Under the pieces are notes generated by a model. That model saw nothing but the letters and a program-made list of their open reading frames with translations, searched no databases and had not been told where the DNA came from. A DNA stretch of 64,000 nucleotides, taken from Parascedosporium putredinis. Lineage: Eukaryota; Ascomycota; Sordariomycetes; Microascales; Microascaceae. This document shows positions 58,301 to 64,000 of the stretch, piece by piece; the first letter of the stretch is position 1, and every line of letters starts with the position of its first letter. The stretch lies in contig CASHTG010000016.1 in assembly GCA_949357655.1 (NCBI GenBank), forward strand, positions 1,798,001 through 1,862,000, read 5' to 3'. The position numbers and the translations under genes were made by a program.

Positions 58301-58519
58301 ATGTCAAGGTCAAAGGTCTCGGGGAGTAAGAAAAGATCTTGTCGGAGAGCTTGTACGCGATCTGCTGGACGAGGAGCTGGGCGGTCACATAGGTCGGGCC
58401 CGAGATGTGGGAGAGGGCACACGCTGGCCAAAGGGAAGGGCGGAGGAGATGGGCTTGAAGGCAGGCTCCTCAACGATGGCCTGGACGCCACCGGCGTCTT
58501 CCTGGAGCTTGAAGTGCAT
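55322..58519 (-). CDS. met10: Sulfite reductase (NADPH) flavoprotein subunit Met10, frame broken repeatedly
   Basis: Alpha subunit of assimilatory sulfite reductase; passes electrons from NADPH via FAD to the haem subunit in sulfide and methionine synthesis. It starts MHFKLQEDAGGVQAIVEEPA, then a pyruvate:ferredoxin-oxidoreductase-like half with KIFSYSP, DWAAKQEKNIHGYSTSV and VNNLASSGAKIGLVKVRVYR. The FAD/NADPH reductase half has RREYSIASAQ, MAGLGTGLAPFRAFVQYRAM, LYLGSRHQREEYLYGEEWE and ends DGRYVLEVY. No flavodoxin domain is seen, as in fungal Met10. Losses lie near 58418, 58321, 57435, 57127, 57077 and 56724, plus a compensating pair near 56488 and 56442 that garbles only about 15 residues. 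No intron is needed; about 1068 residues after repair. Confidence 0.93.
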
Positions 58520-59669
58520 CGTGTATTGCTTTGACCGACCGGTTCTCGTGAACCCGAAAGGAACGAAGAAAAGGAATGAATGGACACGGGTGCGCTGTTT
58601 TCACTCGGAGGAGGACCGGAGCCGAGAAGAAAAACTTAGACACCAGTCGAAGGAGGATGCGTTTGAACTGAAACGGCCCTCTTTGAACAGAGCAAATCTG
58701 TAGGAGGGATTCAAGACAACCAAGGGCAAGCGAGCAGTCCTCAGCAAGAGAAAAGGAAGGTGGAAGGGGGTCGAGTTCACGATTCTGAGGTATTAATCAA
58801 GGGAAACTACGACTTGCGGAGAGGACGCCCTCTAATAATATGTCTACAACCGAAACCGGCATCAATCCCACTCTAACGGCTGTACCCCAACTTACAAATC
58901 GCCTCCTCCTCAACAGCCGACCGTGGAGGGAGGTTAGAAACTTTTTTTTTTTTCACCCTTGTTTTCTCTGGACGCTCCGCAAATCCCATGTTACAATTGC
59001 TTCATGGTCCGCTTTAACTGAGATCACGCAATTTCAGACTAACCCGATTGGGAGATTTAGAGGAAGAAGACCCTGAAAGCCGAAGTGGCAATTAAGCGCA
59101 CTCTCCCATTGGCGGATTGGTGGATGAGTAATCGGCATAGTCGATGGCTTTCGTTCAGTCCGTCGAGCACGCAATCGCACATGTTCCGGGCAATCGGACA
59201 TTTTGGAGCGTCAGGGGCGAGGATTTCTTCGGGTCTCGGGCGCGTTTCCGGTGCTGACATTTCGACGTGCTCATATTGGTATTGAGGGCCTGGAATGCCA
59301 AAGTAGGTGAAATCAATGCAACGACCATCTATCAGTCTCAATCAGTCTCAGTATGTTCATCGATTGCGGGGCAAACTATCGCGTTCCAAATCCAGTAACT
59401 TGGGAAGACCACTTAGTCAGGTCCGTTTTCGTTGATACCAGCCAGGCCGAGAGAAAGTGCGCTTAGGACTGTGAGCATTCTTCTGATAAGTTCGCTCCTT
59501 GATTCTTTTCGAATACTTTTCTTGCTTCACTCCTTGTTTTTGGGTTTGGTATTTGGAACATCTCCGTCACATGCAAGCAGTGTCTATATCATAAAAGTCC
59601 GGCGTGACAACCCGGTACACCTCATCGTGACACTGGAACCAGCGGCCGTGCTTTGGGTGAGACATTGGC
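58520..59669. other. Promoter region of met10 and 3' region of the AlkB gene
   Basis: 1.15 kb between two minus-strand genes. No supportable coding signal was found. Confidence 0.5.
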
Positions 59670-60872
59670 TCAGTCCCTCATTTGCCTGACGTTGAGATTT
59701 ATCCTCTTCTTCTTAATCCAGCCTCTCCACTCCTCGTACTTGCCATCTTCCTCGGCTGGCCAATTGGCAAGGAATTCGGGGCAGGATCCCTTCAGCACCT
59801 TGGGCACTCCATGCCAGGCGTACCTGGACTCCTGTGTCATGTAAATGGCGTCCCCGACCGTATTCGGAGGAGTAGATATGGGAGGTCTTCCGCGGGATCA
59901 CCGGGCTCGGCGGCTGCGTCGTCCGTTTTGGGAGCAGGCTCCTTGACGTCGTTCGGCGCAATCATGAACAAGCCGTCGCACCCCATGCTGAGACTGATGA
60001 GGCCCTTGTCCGTCTCCTCGCTGACGTCGCGGTGCAGCATCATTGTGTCCCCGGCGTGTAAAAGTTTACGATGGCGGCTTGGGCGACAGTCTCGGGGAAC
60101 AGGCTCTCGAGGAGGCCGGCCAGATCCGGAGGGAAGGCGGGGGCTCCTCGCCCGGATACACGCGGTTCGTCCAGTCGTACTGGCCTCCGAGGGTGACCCA
60201 GTGGAGGCGGCGCTCCAATACTTGCTTGATGGAGAGGGTTTGTGGACCAAAGGGTCTTTGGGTTCAAAGCCGGGCGGGGAATCCGGGGGTAGGTGAAGAG
60301 GGAGGCTGACGCTTCCGCGCTAGATGAGGTAGATGCTTGAGGGTAGGGGATGGCGTAGTGTAGGTGAAGGTTCGTCTGGTGCTTTGGGTTGCTGAGGTCG
60401 CGGTGGATCATGCGTGAGAGAAGGGTTTCTTGGACCTCGGGGGTGAGGAGGTTAGGTATGATGAGAAGCCCTACAATTGTATCATTAGCTATGGCGAGGG
60501 ATGTGGATGGACTATTGGACCAGGTAATACGGCAAGGTCGAAAAGAAAAACAAGCAAAGAATATAAATTAAAAAGGAAGAAGAAGCGTGAAAATAAGGAA
60601 ACGAAAGACCAACCAGGAAGTAAGGGGTGGTAATATATAGCCGCATCCTCGCGCTCCTCCGATGCTATATCGATGTAAGAGAACGCTTTGGCGATTTGCG
60701 CCGCGGTTATCGTGCCCGCCCTGCGCAGACGTTGAAGGTGGTCAGGCGATCTCGGATCCGTGACGAGCGGGCTCTCGTTCAGCTCCTTGGACTCCATGCG
60801 GGAGAATCCCTTCCATATGGCCCTCAGCCAGTCCGCCGGCGCCTCGTGGGCGTCGAGCTCCGTGAGGTCCAT
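59670..60872 (-). CDS. abh1: AlkB-type 2-oxoglutarate/Fe(II) dioxygenase (ALKBH1-like), frame broken five times
   Basis: Family members oxidatively demethylate DNA, RNA or tRNA. Exons are 60614-60872 and 59670-60470, split by a 143-nt intron (GTTGGT..GTAG). It starts MDLTELDAHEAPADWLRAIW; exon 1 ends HPLLPG and joins LLIIPNLLTPEVQETLLSRM. The iron ligands are visible: HxD in MMLHRDVSEETDKGLISLSM and the distal His in QESRYAWHGVPKVLKG, with the oxoglutarate-binding region before and after it; GGQYDWTNRVYPGEEPP is typical of ALKBH1. Single-base losses lie near 60287, 60237, 60140, 60050 and 59853, all in G or C runs. Repaired length is about 354 residues. The substrate cannot be read from sequence. 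Confidence 0.9.
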
Positions 60873-62360
60873 GGTGATGGTGGGGTAGCGGGGTTTCGTT
60901 CGCGATGCGGTGGCACGGCTACACAAAAGGACGGGCCAGTTGCGAAGGGAGAGGAGAAAAGATGGGGGAGTTGCCGCGCCCTCCTCTTGCGACTGTTGTC
61001 CGATATACAATATGATGGCCTTTTTTCTTTTTCTCTCTCTCGTTTGGAGAGTCGAAGCTAGCTGGGAATAAGGTGTCGGCTTCCCGGGATGAGATCGGAG
61101 GGAGTAGATGGTCGCAATTTTTCTTTTTTGGCTGGCGAGCCCTGAGGCGGTTTGGAGTGTACTGGTCTACCCGCACACCAGGGGCGCGACTATTGATCGG
61201 ACTTGTCCAGTTCGTTTGGGAGGAGGCTTCCTCCAACTCGCTCATTTCTCGAATTCTAGTGGTATCGTAGAGAGATCTTGAATGGCTTCCTAGATTGACA
61301 AGTAGATAAATTACTGCGCTAGACTTTTACTTGTCCCTCAAAGATGAGTCTTGCCTCATGGAAGACCTTGACTTTGATGACCGTCAAGATATGGCTATGC
61401 GAGGGGAGAACCCATCCTCAAAGTGCGGGCGAAGTGTTGAGTATCTCGACCTGTATTCTTTTTATCACAATTTCAGCTTTTCCATCTTCTTCTATCTTCC
61501 TCCACTTCGAGGTCATAACCTTCAAAGCGGGTCGCGCCTACACGACGATGATGCGAGAATTATCGAGAAGTGAGCATGAAGCTTTGAAGTGGTGATTCAT
61601 ACCACCCCGCCCGTTTCCATAGCCTTATCGATAAACAAAGACCCCGCGCTTTTGGGGGCAACACAGCTTTTCTGTTAAGCCAACCCGCGTGTCGCCAGCG
61701 CAGACGCCAGCGCCAACGCGCTCCTGTTGCCCAGCCGTAATTGTTTTCATCAACACAGCGCTCGCAGCACACATTGCTTTCTCAGAGCCTAGCGCAACAC
61801 TGACAGCAGCCGAACAAGTAAACATAATCACAGCCCGAAATTTGGATCAACCACGCTCAACTCTCTCTCTCTCGCCAACTCCCTTCCCGCCCAAGGATCA
61901 CCAGCACCCTGAAAATACAACAACCCAAGGTAGGCTTGCGATTGATTTTTTTCCTTGGTTTTTCGTTTCGACCTCATTCTTCATACCATTTCCCGCCGCC
62001 CCTTGGGGATATTCTCCAGGTCTCCCCCACCTCGAAACAAAGGTGGGAAGTAACCCTCGTTTCTCATCCATCTCGACCCCGCAGGTGCTTGACCTGCAGC
62101 TCCCCTTGCCTTCGCATCCCCTTACCTACCCTACTATTCAGCACACTCAATTGGTATACTTCGCTCCAAGAGAAGTCGAGGCGAATTACCACTCTTCATC
62201 CCTTTACTTATCCTTATTTTCAGGCTTGTAGTTCCGGGTCGACGTTGTTTCCCTTCCTCCGAGCGTGGCATTCGAACCGCTGTTCGTTTCATACCGCCGC
62301 CCTCGACACCACATAACCATCGCGCCGAACGAGCCTCTGTCCGATCCAAAGATAACGGCT
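60873..62360. other. Divergent promoter region between the AlkB gene and cdc2
   Basis: 1.5 kb. It includes the CT-rich leader of cdc2 and possible leader introns. No protein gene was seen. Confidence 0.5.
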
Positions 62361-63560
62361 ATGGAGAATTATCAGAAGCTTGAGAAGGTCGGAGAGGGTA
62401 AGTAAAGTGTATCTCTCTGTTGCTTGGCACCCTCCGTGTCAACCCTCCCACTAATCTCACCGCCTTCTGCCGGCGACCTTTTCCCTAGGGACCTACGGTG
62501 TCGTCTACCGAGCTCGCGACCTCTCGGCTGGTGGCCGCATTGTTGCCCTCAAGAAGATTCGACTCGAGGCCGAAGATGAGGGTGTTCCCTCCACCGCCAT
62601 TCGCGAGATTTCCCTTCTCAAGGAAATGAGGGACCCCACCATTATCCGGCTCCTGAATATCGTTCACGCCGAGGGCCAGAAGCTCTACCTCGTGTTTGAA
62701 TTTCTTGATTTGGACCTAAAGAAGTTTATGGAGTCGCTTCCCGTCAGCGAAGGTGGCCGCGGCAAGCCTCTGCCAGATGGAAGCTCCGCCTTCCTCGGCC
62801 GCATGGGCATGGGCCCTGTTGTCGTCCAGAGGTTCATGATGCAGCTCTGCCGCGGCGTTCGATACTGCCACTCGCACCGTATCCTCCATCGTGATTTGAA
62901 GCCCCAGAACCTTCTTATCGACGGCGAAGGCAACCTCAAGCTCGCCGATTTTGGCCTCGCCCGTGCTTTTGGCGTGCCCCTCCGCACCTACACCCACGAA
63001 GTCGTCACCCTTTGGTACCGCGCCCCCGAGATTCTCTTGGGTGGTCGCCAGTACTCCACGGGCGTTGACATGTGGTCTGTCGGTTGCATCTTTGCCGAGA
63101 TGTGCACGCGAAAGCCTCTTTTCCCCGGTGATTCGGAGATTGATGAGATTTTCAAGATTTTCCGGTAAGCATTGTTTCATCCCCGAACGTTCTGTCCTAT
63201 ACAATCTCTGCCCACTACCGAGTTCTACTTTGCGTCAGTCAGTCATGTGTCCTAACGTTTTCTCTCTTTTCTAGCATTCTTGGCACCCCTTCAGAGGAAA
63301 TCTGGCCTGGCGTTACCTCGTATCCCGACTTCAAATCTTCGTTCCCTAAGTGGTCTCGAAGCATTTCCAAGCCCCTGTGCGATAGCTTGAATGAACGCGG
63401 TCTCGAACTTCTCGAGATGATGTTGGTATTTGACCCCGCAGGTCGCATTTCAGCCAAGCAGTCCTGCAACCACCCTTACTTTGAGGAGTACAATGCCCAG
63501 CACGAGGACCCTGCCCCGGCAGTCAACTATCGCGCCGGCAGCAATGGCTACTACCGATAA
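62361..63560 (+). CDS. cdc2: Cyclin-dependent kinase Cdc2/Cdk1
   Basis: Master mitotic Ser/Thr kinase. Exons 62361-62397, 62489-63164 and 63275-63560 give an intact 332-residue protein. Visible: the glycine loop GEGTYGVVY with inhibitory-phosphorylation sites Thr14 and Tyr15, catalytic Lys34, the cyclin-binding helix PSTAIRE at residues 46-52, the catalytic loop HRDLKPQN, DFG in LADFGLARAFGVPLRTYTHE with the activating threonine, and GVDMWSVGCIFAEM. An insert rich in Gly/Pro (about residues 98-118, SEGGRGKPLPDGSSAFLGRM) lies before the alpha-E region. The C-terminus NYRAGSNGYYR is slightly longer than in yeast. Intron 1 splits the GEGT codons, a common fungal position. Confidence 0.96.
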
Positions 63561-64000
63561 ACTCGCATCGGCCAGCAGGAATGCCTCTCTCCCGCGCTGG
63601 CCCAATTTGATGCCCTTACAGCATGTTCCCCTAAGAAAAGAGGGTTAGGTCGACGCTTGATTAGCCCAGTCTTCACCTAGGGGTTCTGTTCTGCTCTTGA
63701 AGTGAAGCGAGGAAGGTGGACATGCATCACGCTGAGCCCAATCCACCGATACCCAAAATTCAGCGCTTGTTTTAGTAGGCACCCATTTTCTCCGCCTCTG
63801 CCGCCTGTTCGGCCGGGTGAACTGACCCGGTTTGCCTGTCGCACGGGCATGAAGCGCTCTTTACGAGGGAGGCATACGGCGTTGGTGGCTTTATACGGCT
63901 GCTTTTCTTGTTTTTTTTTTAATCCTTTTACTCTGGAAAGTCGGTATCACCAGGGCTTGGGTCTCTGAAACCAGAGGCATTCCTGAAAAAGCGGTCAGCA
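63561..64000. other. 3' region of cdc2 to the window end
   Basis: 440 bases with no supportable gene. It includes a T10 run near 63911. Confidence 0.5.

Noticed and set aside
4058..63560. Programmed ribosomal frameshifting or pseudogenes as explanation for the broken frames
   Set aside because: Too many genes are affected, sites share no slippery heptamer or downstream structure, and essential genes such as rpn7 and gem1 are included; homopolymer deletions explain them better.

Overview
The window is nuclear DNA of a filamentous ascomycete, most likely a sordariomycete close to Sordariales or Chaetomiaceae. The reasons are many short introns (about 55-150 nt) with GT..CTAAC..YAG signals, protein families with Neurospora- or Chaetomium-like domain order (CreC, CreD, Slm1, Met10, Gem1, Rpn7), a GH7 cellobiohydrolase and a Clr5-domain protein. 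Fifteen protein genes, one tRNA gene and one snoRNA-bearing non-coding gene are supported. Roughly half of the window is long gene-poor spacer.

Layout, left to right: 3' end of an unknown gene (1-537); mitochondrial ribosomal protein bL33m (-); alanine aminotransferase (+, 4.1-6.1 kb); proteasome lid subunit Rpn7 (-) divergent from the mRNA cap methyltransferase Abd1 (+); the mitochondrial Rho GTPase Gem1 (-) divergent from the WD40 catabolite-repression protein CreC (+); a 12.5 kb stretch without a recognisable gene; arrestin CreD (+); BAR-PH protein Slm1 (+); Clr5-domain protein (+); an intron-rich non-coding gene with six box C/D snoRNAs (-) divergent from a formamidopyrimidine-DNA glycosylase (+); GH7 cellobiohydrolase (+); mitochondrial EngB-type GTPase (-); tRNA-Asp; sulfite reductase flavoprotein subunit Met10 (-); AlkB-type dioxygenase (-) divergent from Cdc2/Cdk1 (+).

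The strongest non-obvious signal is at 44.1-45.6 kb (- strand). Six units each carry an RTGATGA box C and a CTGA box D about 75-85 nt apart. Their guide segments match the rRNA targets of yeast snR78, snR77, snR76, snR75, snR74 and snR73, in that order. This is the gene order of the budding yeast snR78-snR72 polycistron, but here the units appear to sit in introns of a non-coding host with tiny exons. rRNA positions were assigned from remembered rRNA sequence, not from an alignment run.

The second global feature is that most conserved genes are broken by one-base deletions, nearly all inside short homopolymers (about 40 events; none seen in bL33m, EngB or Cdc2). Because essential genes are affected the same way, this looks like a base-calling or assembly artefact, not gene decay. 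It also means that missing long ORFs do not prove a region is non-coding.

Functionally, two members of the carbon catabolite repression ubiquitin circuit (CreC of the CreB-CreC deubiquitinase, CreD arrestin adaptor) share the window with a cellulase gene that has four CreA-type promoter motifs.
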